Below, piece by piece: positions 1 to 12,811 of a stretch of DNA of 64,000 nucleotides (its first letter is position 1; every line of letters starts with the position of its first letter). The stretch covers positions 6,820,001-6,884,000 of the forward strand of contig NC_092329.1 in the NCBI RefSeq assembly GCF_036785885.1. The letters are read 5' to 3'. Below the pieces are notes generated by a model, which saw nothing but the letters and a program-made list of their open reading frames with translations, was not told where the DNA came from and made no database searches. Origin of the DNA: Coffea arabica (Eukaryota; Streptophyta; Magnoliopsida; Gentianales; Rubiaceae). A program made the translations under genes and the position numbers.

Positions 1-261
1 CACACAAAACATTATCGTATGCAAGTTCAAAGTTTTAATGAAGGCCTTCGGTTCTAAAGCACAAAAAATTTCTTGAAGCGAGAAGACCAAATAACAGAAG
101 AAAGATACCAAGAAGGTCAAATAACAATCTTGTTAAAAATTGTGTATGTAGGCACCACAATTCTAAAGGAAAAGAATTGCACCTATTAAACTCCAAAGAC
201 TTAATAAATTTGAACTCTATAAACTACATTCAAGAAGACGTGTGAGACCAAATTAAATAAT

Positions 262-316
<55 letters not shown>

Positions 317-1830
317 CAGAGACAGAGAGCATTTTCAAACTATTAGACTTCTTTTTTATCTTCTAGACTTGGGGGAGTGCTCGCACATCGCGCGGGTGTT
401 TGGTATCTGTGATTAGAGAGGATTTTTTATTGAATAAATAATAGTACATTTTAGAAAGAAATAGTCATCAAATATGACAAAACTAATAATAATACATTCT
501 AATTGCAACACACACTTATACACTTTATTTTATTAATGCTTTTACAATTTTACCATTTTCCAAAGACCCCTATAGATGTCAGTTGAAAATCGCCAAAAAA
601 CAGACATAAGTTGTTTAAGACAAAGAAACATTCTCCAACGGTTAGTTATAGCAACGTGTTAATTGCACAACATGTTAATATGTTTTTATATTAATTGTAT
701 AACAAAAGACACACTTCAATTAAATGTGTGTATAACACCATTTCAGTAATTATACCAACACATGATCTTATATGAGTTGTATTCGATGCAAAAACGGTTG
801 CAAAATAATTTCATATTCTAAAAATACCCAGAAATCTCCATAAATCAAAACTTTAAACTTACCAAAATGAGGGCATTTTGGTAAATATATCTAAACACAT
901 GCTGCCCTCAGTTATACCAAAAAATTTTTAAAAAAAAACTACACAACATTCCATATTTTCAAAAAATTCCGATTAATGCGGTTAAAATTCAAACCTCTTT
1001 GACCATAACTCATTCTTATATGGTATAAGGACAAAGAAATGAACTGACAGGTCATTTTAGTCCATATCATTACTTTCTTTTCTTTTCCAAAATGCAACAA
1101 CAAATTGTATAAATGGTTCAATTTTCATACTTCTCCAAAATAGAGGAATACGATTGGATCGTATACGTTCTCAATTGTTTGGCCCTTCAAATCATAATAA
1201 AAAGGATTAGACATTTACTTCAATTATTTGCTCTTATTCGGGTAATGTATAGAACAACTTTGGTTAATAACAAAATCCTTCTTTTCTAATTAAACTGTTC
1301 GATAGATTGTGGTCCGCTCCCTGCTCCCCGTGATATATTTCAGTATTCTATTAGCGACTTGGGGCGTAACTCCGCTGGACGAGAATAAAACAAGAGATAA
1401 TTTCAGAAACAATTGCAGCCATTTTTTTCTGAGGTTTAAAAAATTAATGAAACCTCCCCTAAAAATATGTGTGTTGGAAACAATTGATGATGTAAGCAAA
1501 CAAAAAATTCAATAAATATCCAATATTGCCAAAAAAAATTATTTTTCTCTCTTAAACTTATTTTCACTTAAAATTTGTAATGTTTGTGAATAAAATCATA
1601 GCCTTTTTCATAGCCAAGGTAAGCGTAATTCAAACCTTGAAAGAAGTGGCCCCATTTATCAAAAATCTCAGGAGAGGTTTCTAAAATTATCCCATAAAAC
1701 AAATAGCAAAAGGTGGTTTCGTAGTAGCTGATGCATAATGCATTGAACCTTATCGAAACCGTTAATTTTTATTCGTGTCTCGATAATGTTCAACTTCCTT
1801 GTCTTCACGAAGAAATTTGTTTTTGGCTTA
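1..1830. other. AT-rich intergenic spacer, no gene seen
   Basis: No reading frame here looks like a real protein. Short open frames are AT-driven and lack recognisable domains or splice structure. The only clear structure is the TA microsatellite at 264-310. Confidence 0.6.
264..310. repeat. (TA)n microsatellite followed by a GA-rich tract
   Basis: About 47 bases of uninterrupted alternating A and T, followed directly by a short GA/GACA-rich stretch. It is a simple repeat of the kind common in plant intergenic DNA and likely to vary in length between individuals. Confidence 0.9.
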
Positions 1831-2117
1831 GACCCTATTTGATAATCCAATTCATCATTTAAATTTAATGTAATGAGATCTTAACATATTCAAACCGTTT
1901 GACAACCAAAAATTGAACATCTTAATTAATTAAGTGGCACTGAATTTTCTAAGTAAAATTTGCTCCTAAAATTAAGTGATAAACGATTCACTTATTACTG
2001 AATATGATATGCATTCAAATGTATTAGATTTAATACTTAACAATTCAATAAGTTAATGGATTCAGATTTCATATTTCATATTTCAATATTTAAACTTCAG
2101 CTTTATTAATCGCACCC
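1831..2117. mobile_element. Tourist-like MITE (PIF/Harbinger type), non-coding
   Basis: A 287-bp AT-rich stretch bounded by GACCCTATTTGATAA on the left and, read on the other strand, GGGTGCGATTAATAA on the right. TTA lies on both sides (1828-1830 and 2118-2120), which fits the three-base target duplication of Tourist elements. The terminal repeats are only partly matched, so the copy is old or the family assignment is approximate. No coding capacity. Confidence 0.5.
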
Positions 2118-2768
2118 TTAGAGTCTAGATTAAATTGCTATTGTTCTCTTTGTCAACTGTGTACCTGTTATTTGGTTCCCTTCCTAGTTTCTTTTTTCTT
2201 TTTTAAAATTACAATTAAGGTAACTTCATTCCAAATTTAATTCGTTCAAACTTGTTATGCAGGAGTTGAATTTCAACCTTCAAATAAACAACGTCACCAA
2301 GATTATTCAACTAACACAATTGATTATTGGACCTAGTTGTGAATTTTACTAATGTCTCGCTCCAAACGCATTACTAGTCAATTTTACGCAGGATGCTTTC
2401 TTAGCCATCATGTAAATAAGGTTAATCATTCACATCTCATCTCTCTGAACAATTATTTACACAATTTGTTTGGTTTTTTGTCGCATCGCTTGTGCAATAA
2501 GGTCTAATAAAATCTTATGCTAAATCTTTATTCACTGATGATGTATTAGACAGTTTTGAGTTCTTCATTCTCTCGGCAGTGTTAGAATGACTTAATCAAT
2601 AATCAACGGCATTGGCTCATTTATGCAATATATTTATTACATTATCAACACCTTACAAGACTGGTCGTGAGGAAAATATTTCTTTTACTCCGATTACTGA
2701 AAATATGTTTCTACAATTCCACTGTTGATTTAATGCGGATCTGAGAAGATCCAATCTGTCCCTCATCT

Positions 2769-2990
2769 TTTTTTTGTCGACACGATAGAATTCCTATAAC
2801 CTAAACTAGTCTATTCTAGAGGGGAAGGGGAGGGGACTCGATGTGAGTAGAAACTCCATCGAAACTGGTCAATGAAAACCGTCACATATTGTGACAAATT
2901 TTGTGGGAGGCAAGGTTCGAACCCTTGACCTCCCGCACCACCAAGCCTAAGAAGGCTTGGGATGACCATTGGACCAAAGGCCCAATGGCT
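2769..2990 (-). mobile_element. tRNA-derived SINE, complete, with 17-bp target duplication
   Basis: On the minus strand the element has a tRNA-like head: TGGTCCAATGG in the A-box position and GGTTCGAACC as a near-perfect B box, the internal RNA polymerase III promoter. Its body ends in TATCGTGTCGACA followed by a run of A. Identical 17-bp direct repeats (CAATCTGTCCCTCATCT) flank it at 2752-2768 and 2991-3007, which shows insertion by target-primed reverse transcription. The perfect duplication suggests a fairly recent insertion. The last bases match the 3' end of the LINE at 7048-13391, so a related LINE may have mobilised it. Confidence 0.88.
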
Positions 2991-3007
2991 CAATCTGTCC
3001 CTCATCT

Positions 3008-3892
3008 GTTTAGTATGAAAACGTTGAAAGTACATTAGATTTTCAATAAACATTGTATCGTGTCCACCCATGAGAATTTCAAAACTGGACATTGTACTCG
3101 AATTAATTGTTCGAAAAATTTTGGATGCTTCTTGACAACTTTTACATGGTTGGTTCCCAAGGGAATTTAAATAGTGGTCTGCTATGTGATGTTTATCCTG
3201 AAATGGCAACTAGAGGGGGAGAAATGGATAATCTGTATGACAAATGGATAACTCATTTCATCAGCACACAACATTCCGAGAAACTATAAGGTTTGTTTTC
3301 AAGCAGTATTAGTGATGTACACCTTGGTAGATTGAGTTTGATTATTCTTCAAATTTGAAGCCCAGTGATGCAAGAATGACTGGCAAAATGATATGGACAA
3401 AAACAAACAAAAGGTCTACGCGAGAAATGACAAAATAAGCAGAATCAATCTTGAAAATTTATCAGTGGCAGGGGCTAGTTATCCGAGCACTTGCAATTTG
3501 GCTGACCTTGACAGCTGCTGAAGTTTCATTCTTTTATGTAACCAGCATGTGATTTCTGCTGCATGATTACTCCTTTTTGCTTTGTCCCATCAACCATTGC
3601 TCCTCAACATCTACTGGATTCTGCAGCTGCGAACACACATTCATCAATTATATCCGCAAAAATGGCCTAAAGATTATGGCTCATTGCTTTCAGCCAACTG
3701 GTAGTGGATTTTGCACTTTCATATAAAAAGAATTCCACAGTGCTTTCGGTCCTAGGCACATAAAAGGATCGCAATTTCACTATGATACAAAACCGTGCAT
3801 TTCACTTACAAATATTTATGCAGCAAGTATCAAGTTAGTAATATTTTGTGAACGTTACAATGGTCAATCTGGTGCCATACATGTAAAAACTT
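3008..3892. other. Spacer and probable 3' UTR of the MRNIP-like gene
   Basis: No convincing coding frame. The part next to 3893 probably includes the 3' untranslated region of the minus-strand gene that ends there. A 60-codon plus-strand frame at 3107-3289 has no recognisable features. Confidence 0.5.
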
Positions 3893-5354
3893 TCACAGAA
3901 AATCAGGATGAATGTCTTCATCTACCCTTTGATCAACAAATTCAGTCTCAAATGCATTCGGATCACACCCTTGATTGGCTTGATTTTTGTTAGCTTTCCC
4001 ACTCGCAGGCAATAGATTATCATCTTCTTCTGTTATGTAACAACTCCATTTTGAAGATCTCCATCCCTTTATTGTTGCTGACCGATTTCTCCCTGGCACC
4101 TCATCAGAATGTTTGACATTACCACCCTGAACTAAACAGCCTCTCCATTCGAACATTCCATGCATTGGCTCCTCGAGCTTCACTTCTTCCTGCCTATCAG
4201 CAGACTTTCCTTTAATTTCTGCTGCATAATTAGTCCTCTCTTGTTGTGTCCCTCTAACCCTTGCTCCCCTATATCTACTTGACGCGCCAGCTGCCAAGAC
4301 AATTTCCACACAAATTCATCAACTAAACCACAAACATGGCCTGAAACAGTAAAGCTCTTTGGGTTCAACCAAATTTGTGGACATTTCAATGAATCCTGTA
4401 AATCAGTAATTTATTCTACACTTTCAGTCCTAGACAGGCATAACAGCAAGGATTTGGATATAAAACAAACATACCATTCGGCATTTGATCTATTTACCTT
4501 GAGAACTGCCTTTTGTTCTGACCAGGCTCTCACCAACATCCACTAGAATATTCTTCTCATCGCCATATTCACAATCTTTTGCGACATGACAACTCTTCAA
4601 TTTAGGCTTTTTAAAAACTGGTTTAGGCATTTCAGTCACTATTTTGAGCTCAAATTCGTCCCCTGAAAATCAAATTACACAACAAAACTGAAAACATAAA
4701 TAATTGGCTCACATATAAACTCAAAACTCATCAGATTTACAAATTCAAATCCACTGAACAAATTTAATCAATCATTTAACAGATTCGATAACAAATGTAG
4801 TCGTTACAGATAATTAATCTCACTTGCACCTAATTGTAAAATCAACAAGTAAATGGCTTGAGCATGAGATAGAAAAACCAAACCAGGATTTTCGCCGATA
4901 TTTGGTATTTCTGAATCCTCCTCCTCTGGATCAATGTATTCGGTCCAATCGGTCCTTTTCAGCTTGCCATTGGGGGGAATTTTGTCTTCAATTTCTAGGG
5001 TTTCTTTGTCGTCATCCGCCGGGATCACATTTTGTTCGGCGAATTGGCGAGACATGTTGAAACTCTGGACGAATTCCCGAACGTCCTTGGCCATATATCC
5101 CTGAGCAAACACCTTGCGGACCGATTGCTTCTGGTTGCAGACCACACAAGTCCACTTGTTGCTACTCTTCTTCCGTTGCTTCACCTGCATATTTTTCAAT
5201 TCCAATAGCAAGTCGCAAATTCTAAGTATTCAACACGCACTAACACATTGTGCTGCGTGCCTGTAAAACTAGAATAAGTGATAGGAGTTTGATTTACCTG
5301 CATGGTGGAGCATTGGCAGCATTGGAGGGCGAAAAACACCGTCGACGGCGGCAT
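3893..5354 (-). CDS. MRN complex-interacting protein (MRNIP)-like zinc-finger protein
   Basis: Four exons join in phase: 5354-5298, 5184-4884, 4662-4498 and 4290-3893, giving 306 residues. All three introns are GT-AG. The protein starts MPPSTVFFALQCCQCSTMQ and continues into KKSSNKWTCVVCNQKQS, so two Cys pairs (CxxC in exon 1, CxxC in exon 2) form a putative zinc ribbon. The following VFAQGYMAKDVREFVQSFN segment is typical of the MRNIP/C5orf45 family. The middle is acidic (DPEEEDSEIP) and the C-terminus is basic then acidic, ending in DEDIHPDFL. In animals MRNIP binds the MRE11-RAD50-NBS1 double-strand-break complex; the plant role is unproven. The start was chosen because exon 1 supplies the first CxxC pair in frame. 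The family call rests on the N-terminal block; the C-terminal half is poorly conserved. Confidence 0.82.
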
Positions 5355-5589
5355 GGCGGATTAGATGGTAACACCGCCGGCGATTGTTTTTGGGTGGAAA
5401 GGAAATGAAGTTTGGGGATATTTTTTTGACTCCCTAGTAATTCTGGCGGGAGAATGGGGAATTTGACTTTTAGGAAATTGGCCAATTAGAGTCGTCTGGT
5501 CTCTGGCCCGGTCGTGAAGGTTGATTGAGTAAAAATGTAAAATGCTTTAGGCCAAGAAGTTGGGTTTCATTCCCTCTGTTGGTCTCTAA

Positions 5590-7017
5590 AGTGGCGTTGG
5601 GTTCGCATGTTGGAATTGGATTCGGATTCGAAATCATTCATTCTGAATTTGGAATGGAATCAATCATTACAATACATTTATTTGGTTCAGTGCCAAGAAT
5701 GTATATCATTACTATAGTTTATGTTTGGTTCATTGACTCTTTGCAAATGGGATATAAGAAATTTTCACTAATTAAATATATTAGTATAAATGTATTAATA
5801 AATTTAGTATAACTAATTAATAATTTCTATTAGTAAACATGTATAATTATTAGTATAATTAATAATATCAATTATATTACATAGATTAATATATATTATA
5901 TAAAACATATAACTAATAATATTATTATTATAAGTTTGTAACTAATTTAATTAAATATTATATATAATTAAATATAAATATAAAAATGTTATAATATAAA
6001 TATTTAATTATAATTATATAATATATACAAATATTAATTATACTAATATTTTATATAAATATAATATATATTACATATTAAATATAGTTATTATTATATA
6101 TTATTATATTTAAAATAATAATTATTATTATAATTATATAATTTATTAATATTATATACATGTATATATTATAATTATATGCACATATAATATACATTTA
6201 TAAATATACATATATATTATAAATATATTATTATATGATATTAATAAATTTATAATATATATTATATAAATATAATTATATTTAACTAAATAATTATAAT
6301 ATATAACTATATAATATAATAATATCATTATTATAAGTTTGTAACTAATTAAATTAAATATTATATATACAATTAATTATAAATATACAAATGTTATAAT
6401 ATAAATATAAATATATAATTATATAATATATAAATATTAATTATACTAATATTTTATATAAATATAATGTATATTACATATTAAATATAGTTATTATTAT
6501 ATATTATTATATTTTAAAATAATAATTGTAATTATAATTATATAATTTATTAATATTATATACATGTATATATTATAATTATATGCACATATAATATACA
6601 TTTATAAATATACATATATATTATAAATATATTATTATATAATATTAATAAATTTATAATATATATTATATAAATATAATTATATTTAACTAAATAATTA
6701 TAATATATATTTATATAATATACTAATATTATAATAAAATATATAATAAAATATATTATATATATATGTATATATTATAATATAAATATAAAATTATATA
6801 ATATATATAAATATTAATTATACTAAATATTATGTAATTATAAGATTTGGAAATCACACTTGAGTTTTGGACAAAACCCACAAACTTACTAAGAAATGGT
6901 GGAATGCTAAATTTTTAGATATCATTCCAAAATCTCAATTCCGATAGTAGTGAACCAAACATGAATTATGGGTTTATTCCAATTCCCCATTTTGAAACCC
7001 TTTTATCAAACGCCACC
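5590..7017. mobile_element. AT-rich foldback DNA element with terminal inverted repeats
   Basis: The left end begins AGTGGCGTTGGGTTCG and the right end, read on the other strand, begins GGTGGCGTTTGATAA. TAA flanks both ends (5587-5589 and 7018-7020), as expected for PIF/Harbinger-type insertion. Similarity continues inward imperfectly: ATGTTTGGTTC occurs in inverted orientation on both sides of the core. The interior (about 5760-6850) is almost pure A+T and contains a long tandem duplication. No transposase is encoded, so this is a non-autonomous element whose core has expanded, or one invaded by AT-rich sequence. Confidence 0.55.
5912..6840. repeat. AT-rich tandem repeat, ~403-bp unit, two copies plus a partial third
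   Basis: Landmarks recur at a constant spacing: TAAGTTTGTAACTAATT at 5931 and 6334, and TACTAATATTTTATATAAAT at 6041 and 6444, both 403 bp apart. A degraded third start (AAATATTAATTATACTAA) ends near 6827. Between landmarks nearly every base is A or T, with many short palindromes. The repeat sits wholly inside the foldback element at 5590-7017. Confidence 0.8.
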
Positions 7018-7137
7018 TAAGTAATGGGCCTTCTTGCTTCTATTGTATTTTTTTTTTGTTGTCGAAACGATAAGATTATATTGATTGAAATAGGAGTATA
7101 TACAGGCGAGACTTGCTCGATGCTTTACAATGTGCAT

Positions 7138-10100
7138 TTAGCACAATAGATTGGGGTTGACCCACTCTATATCAAAATAATTGCTCAAAGCTTGAGCGCT
7201 AAACAAACAGCTTAGATCATTCTTTTCATATTTTTCTATGCAAAAGGAGCATTTGTAAAACATATTACTTAGCTCGCGGATGTCCTCTATCAGGGTAGCC
7301 AGCCACACGTCTACTTTTTTTTTCCCTGAATTTGCTACAAAAGGTATGTACCAGGAACTCCAATACATACCAGCCTCCAACCTTGTTCCGCCGCTTTGCT
7401 CAAAGCCCACTTTACACCTTCAGCTTCATGTTGAAGTTGGTTTGAGCTTTTGCTTTCCCTCATTTTTCATCATATCACATCCTGCCCTCTATAGTCAGCT
7501 GCTACAATACCATACCCAATGGACTTTGATGCCTTGTTCCACTTGGTTGCTATTCTTATCTACATTCCTACTGTTCTATTGTCTGGGATTTGGCTATCTT
7601 CTTGTTCCTCCATTTGAAATGGTGCTGTTGTTTTTTCAATGCTACAACTCCTAGCCTTTTTTATCCCATCATTGAACTCCATCCATGCATTCCAGGCTTT
7701 GTTGATCACTTGTGTTGGATCATGTGTTTTGTTGTTGAACTCTTTCTCATTCATGCTTTTCCAAATTTGCCAAAGAATATATGTTGTAAGAGATATATGG
7801 TCCAGTCCCTGATCTCTCTGAATTGCTTCGAAAAATGCAGCCCACCAACTGTTGAAATTCTCAGTCAGCTTCTGGATCCCATCCCATTGTACCGGTGCAG
7901 CTTTCCAGATCTCCTTTGCTTTCTTGCATTTCAGCAGTAGATTTTCCAAAGTTTCTAACTCCTCCCCACACCCTGAGCATATAGGGTCTTCTTTTGACAT
8001 TCTTCTCCAGATTAATTCTTTGACTGGAATTGCTTCTTTCAGGCCTTTCCATATGAAGATCTTAACTTTGTGACTGATTCTTAGGCTCCACAGCACTCTC
8101 CACATGTTATTCCTTCTTGGTATATTGCTAGACTCAATCCATTCTCTTCTCCCTCTGCCCTATTGTTCTTTCTTAGCCTAGATTGTCTTGTAGCCAGATT
8201 GCACCGTGTACTCCCCTTTTTGGTTTTCTGTCTAGAAGATGTTGTCCTCTCTTCCTGTGATGCTTATGGGGATCTTGAGAATGTTTTCAGCATCTCCCTG
8301 TTTGAAATTTTTGAAGATGAGATTTCTATTCCACCTGTAGCCTTCTATCAAGTTAGCAACTTTCTGAACTTGGCATTCTTCTGGCTTAGTTGTGACAGGC
8401 CTCCCTAAATGTTGGTTTGAAATCCATTGATCTTTCCAAATTCTTGTTGAAAATCCATTCCCTATCCTTTTCCGTATCCCCCATTGAAGCTCTTCTCTTG
8501 TACTCATAATGCTTTGCCAAAATCATGAGGCATTGTAGGGAGTTTTGTAATCCAGCACACTACAATTTAGGAAGTACTTGCTTTTCAGAATTTTGTTGGA
8601 TAACAGATTTGGATTTTTTATGATTCTCCAAATCTGTTTAGCCAGCAAAGCTCTATTGAAGCTTTGAATTTCCTGGAATCCCATGCCACCTCGTTTTTTC
8701 TCTCTTGTCAACTGTTTCCAAGCTACCCAATGCACCTTATTCTTGTTATTTTTTTCTCCCCACCAAAAATTAGAAAGCATAGAGCTTATCTCTTTGCATA
8801 ACCTACAAGGTAATTTGAAACAAGACATTATGTAAGTAGGCATTGCCATAGACACAGCTTTGATTAGAATTTCTTTCCCAGCTGAACTTAGAAGCTTATT
8901 TTTCCAGCTTAGCATTCTTCTTTTGATGTTATCCTTTGTGTAGTTAAACAGCTGTCCTTTAGACCTTGATATCACCATGGGCAGTCCTAGGTATTTCCCT
9001 TGCAATACTAGTTGAATACCTTCTAGTTCCTCACACACTTCCTCCTTTGTTGTCAAATTCACATTTTTGCTAAAAAACACACTAGATTTGTCTAAGTTAA
9101 CCATCTGACCAGATTCTTGTTCATACATCTCTAGTATCCTCTTCAGCTCCTTTGCTTCTTGAGAGTTGGCTTTGCAGAAAATCAGGGAGTTATCAGCGAA
9201 AAAAAGATGGGTTATTGAGGGACCATGTCTGCTTATCTTTATGCCAGCCATATTCCTTGTTTATGTTGCTCTCTTCAGCAGGCTAGAGAAGCCTTCTAAA
9301 CATATGAGGAATAGATAAGGTGACAGTGGGTCACCTTGTCTTATCCCTCTTTCTGGTACAATGTATTCCGTACGCTCTCTATTGATGTTAAAGAAGAAGG
9401 AGATTGTACTTATGCACTTCATAATCCATGTTATCTATTTGTCACAGAACCCCATTTTTTCCATCATAACTGGCAAAAAATGTCATTCTAATCTATTATA
9501 GGCCTTAGACATGTCAATCTTCACATTCATAAATCCATCCTTACCGTGTCTTTTATTTTTAAGATGATGCAAGTACTCGTGAGAGATAATGACGTTATCA
9601 AGAATATGTCTCCCAGGGATGAAAGCAGATTGATTAATGCTGATGCAATGATGCAAAATTGGTTTGAGTCTATTGACTAGAATTTTGGCAATAACTTTGT
9701 AAATCACACTATAAAGGCTAATGGGTCTGTATTGCTTGATGTTAGTGGGGCAAGGGACCTTTGGGATCAAGGAAATGATGGTATGGTTGATAGCTTTTAG
9801 CATATTACCAGAATGAAAAAAGCTTTTTATAGCATTTACCAGGTCTCCTTTGATTATATCCTAGAATTTTTGAAAAAAAAGGGTGGGACATCCTATATAT
9901 ACCAGGAGCCTTGTTGCTATCCATAGAGAAGATTGCAGATTTGATTTTCTTTTTTGTTACAACTTTAGTTAGATCCTGGTTCATAGCCTCAGATATGGAT
10001 TTTGGGATTTCAGCTAGAATCTCATGATTACTACTCTCGGTTGATTTGGTGAAGAGTTGCCTGTAGTAGTTACCAATTTTATCTCCCAGTTCAGCCTCAT

Positions 10101-11246
10101 TTTCTGCCCATGTCCCATCTTTCTTTTGTAGTTTCTGCATTCTATTCATCTTCCTTCTACCGTTAACCTATGCATGGAAGAACTGAGTATTCCTGTCTCC
10201 TTCTTGTAGCCATATGAGTCTCGCTTTCTGGCTCCAAAACATTTTCTCATCCCTGTAAGTTTCTTTCAACTGCATTTTGAGAGAAGCCTTTTCCTTCCTG
10301 ATACTTGCCAGTGATGTTCCTTGGATCTGATCCAACTTCTCCTTCATACTCTCAATCCTTTTCCTAGAGTTCTTGTTGCTTTTGTTGCTCCATCTAAGTA
10401 GAACTATTCTGCAATTCCTCACTTTTGTCTTAATCTGAAACAGTCTGGACCCTTCTACATTCTTGTCCCAAGCTTCCTTGATTACCTCAGATATTCCTTC
10501 CTTTTGAAGCCATCTTTTGTCAATGAAGAATCTTTTTTTCCTGTTCCTATCCAAGGGGTTAGTATCCAATAGTAGAGCACTGTAATCAGACGCATGGGAC
10601 TTAATGTGAGTGCATTTTGCCTTTTCAAAGTTCAGATTCCATTGTACATTGCTCAGTATCCTATCAAGCCTTTGTTTAATCTCACAATCTCGTCCCAGTT
10701 ATTACTCCAGGTCCAAGGCTGTCATTTGTAACCAATGTCAACTAACTGATTCTCATTGATAAAGTTCTTGAAGTCATTGAAAGTCCACTCTTCTCTTATC
10801 TTTCCTCTCCATTTCTCCTCATTGGAACAAATGTCATTGAAATCCCCTACTATTATCCATCTATTACTCCATAGATGTTTCCTTCTTTGTATGACTGACC
10901 ACTATTGTCTTCTTATTGAGTTATCACAGAAAGCATAGATCCCAACCATCCACCAGTCATTGTTGCTGCTTTGGTCCTCTATATAAGCCTCTAAAGTGAA
11001 GGCCATGTGTTGCACCTGCAGTACTTTGGTGTGTGCACTCCAGTATAGTACCATACCACCTGTTCTTTTCGTTGATTCCACTATATAGCCGTGTTCATAG
11101 TTTAGGATCCTTTGAATCTTTTCCATATATTGTTTCCTATTCTTAGTTTCACATAGAAACATCAATTATGGGGAGAGAAGTCTCTTGTACTCCTTCAAGT
11201 GGGGAACTGTCAAGGGGCTCCCTGCACCTTGGCAGTTCCACACCAT
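7138..11246 (-). pseudogene. LINE ORF2 remnant: endonuclease, reverse transcriptase, RNase H
   Basis: The likely start at 11246 gives MVWNCQGAGSP, the opening strand of the APE-type endonuclease. An in-frame TAA follows after about 22 codons, just before LMFLCETK, the conserved Glu-Thr-Lys of that domain. Reverse transcriptase blocks follow in pieces: ISLIPKV, YRPISL, the QSAFIPGR segment and VKIDMSKAYNRLE (9483-9803), then HLFFADNSLIFCKAN (8523-9251). The usual catalytic F/YADD reads FADN here. WRVLWSLRISHKVKIFIWK with CSGCGEELET (7560-8105) is the zf-RVT region. A short RNase H-like tail ends at 7138. Several frameshifts and stops separate these blocks. The protein would have nicked and reverse-transcribed during retrotransposition; this copy cannot. 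Confidence 0.9.
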
Positions 11247-11307
11247 AACCTTTATTGATCACTTGGCGTCTAGTGAAGGCTGGCACCTACCCCTTCCCCT
11301 GATCGTT

Positions 11308-12811
11308 CTATTTCCATTTCTTGGTCTCCCCCTCTGCTTTTTTTTTCTGAATATGTTCTATGGTCTCAGTGTCTATCATATTTTCATCATCCAATGCCAA
11401 TTTCCTTTTGGTCGTTCCTATTTGGCTCAGACAATTGCCATCAATCTGTTGCAAAACCTTCTTTTCCTTTCCCAATGATATCCTTGTTGTTTTCCTTATT
11501 TTCCTTTCCTGTCTCTGAGGATGTTCTACTTGAGTGCTTTTGCTGCTTTGACTCACAGGTTTGGCATAACCATGTTACTGCTGTCCTCTTGGATAGTTAG
11601 ACCAGATTTTTGCTTTGGTTCTTACAACTCCTTGTCCACCATTACTTCATCATCTTCATTATTTCCTTGAAATTCTGGTTTTTTTGCATCTTTCCATTTC
11701 TTGCAAAAGCTCCATCATCTTGCTACTGCTGGATGGTTGAGCTCCTGCCTGGACTTCCTCATTTATTATTTCCTCCACACTTCCAATACTTGTATGACTT
11801 CCTCCTCTCTCTTCCTTGCTGACCAGAATCTGTACCTGTAGTTCCTCATTCAACTTCCTTGGTATATAGTCCACTTTCTCCTTTGGTTTATTTATTTCCT
11901 TATCGCTTCCTTCCAGATTTTCCTTTTCCCTTGGAGCTGTGGATTCATGTTCCTTTTCCTGCCTTTTTGAGTTTTTCCTCACCAGTTCCTATTTTTCACC
12001 CCCCCAGTATTGCCTTTTGGAAGGAGATTTGTAGTTGTTATTCTCCTTTTGGGGTGAAAATTTCTCAAAATTTACTCTCAACCATGGACCATACTGGTTC
12101 TCTTGCTGACCATTTTCTACTGATATCTTTGACTTACAAGCCTTTACATTATGGCCTATAATCCCACATGTGTAGCAAAAGTCAGGACACCTTTCATATT
12201 TGAATTTAATCCATCTCATTAGTCCATTCATTTTGATAGTCCATTCATTTTGATTGCTGTTCCACGAAGCAATGGATGAAAATGTCAGCCATGACCTGTG
12301 CCTTTAGATGCTTTCCTTCTTTACCTCCATTTTGCGGAATAACTACTTCCCTGACTTCTTTAAACACTGCACCTACTTTCTTCCCTACCTCTTTAGAGAT
12401 TCAATGTAAAGGAAGGTTCCACATTTGAACCCATAGTGGTGCTATTCTGAAGGCATTAGGATCATCCTCAATCCCCTTGTACCACTTACTCAGTACAAGT
12501 ATTTGGTTATCTAAAATCCAAGGCCCTCCATTGACTATCCTTTCTCTAGTTTCCTCCCCCTTAATTCCGAACTGGAAGAAGTTTGGCCCTAGCTCAGTCA
12601 TCTTGAGATCTTTCGGATAACCCAAAACATTTGCCACAAAATTTTTAACCCTAGTAAAATTAGCTATCTTATCTCCCCTGATTCTTCCCAACAGACTGGT
12701 CTGGCATTCCTGCCTGCCTATGCAAACATCTCCTACATCTAGGTCAGTCACACTGTATTCATGGCTATTTAAGGCCAACTTTTGCATAATTTCAGTCAAC
12801 TCTTCCGCCAT
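11308..12811 (-). pseudogene. LINE ORF1 remnant: DUF4283-type gag with CCHC zinc knuckle
   Basis: The start at 12811 gives MAEELTEIMQKLALN, followed by the DUF4283-like fold ending in GPWILDNQILVLSKW and then LWVQMWNLPLH, the usual start of plant LINE and gag-like proteins. After a break, 12231-11989 encodes CYTCGIIGHNVKAC, a CCHC zinc knuckle for nucleic-acid binding. Lys/Glu-rich low-complexity segments follow at 11982-11659 and 11556-11308. Stops between the pieces mean it is not translated as one protein. Its role in an active element would be to coat LINE RNA. Confidence 0.85.

Noticed and set aside
2920-2990. tRNA gene suggested by the GGTTCGAACC box
   Set aside because: No cloverleaf or acceptor stem can be formed. 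The box is the internal promoter of a SINE with its own A tail and target duplications.
5760-6850. Centromeric satellite or replication origin suggested by extreme A+T and tandem units
   Set aside because: Only two full 403-bp units exist, and they sit inside an element with inverted ends and a TAA duplication in gene-containing DNA.
10756-12161. Several plus-strand open frames of 60-100 codons across the LINE
   Set aside because: They are antisense shadows of the LINE's own minus-strand coding sequence.
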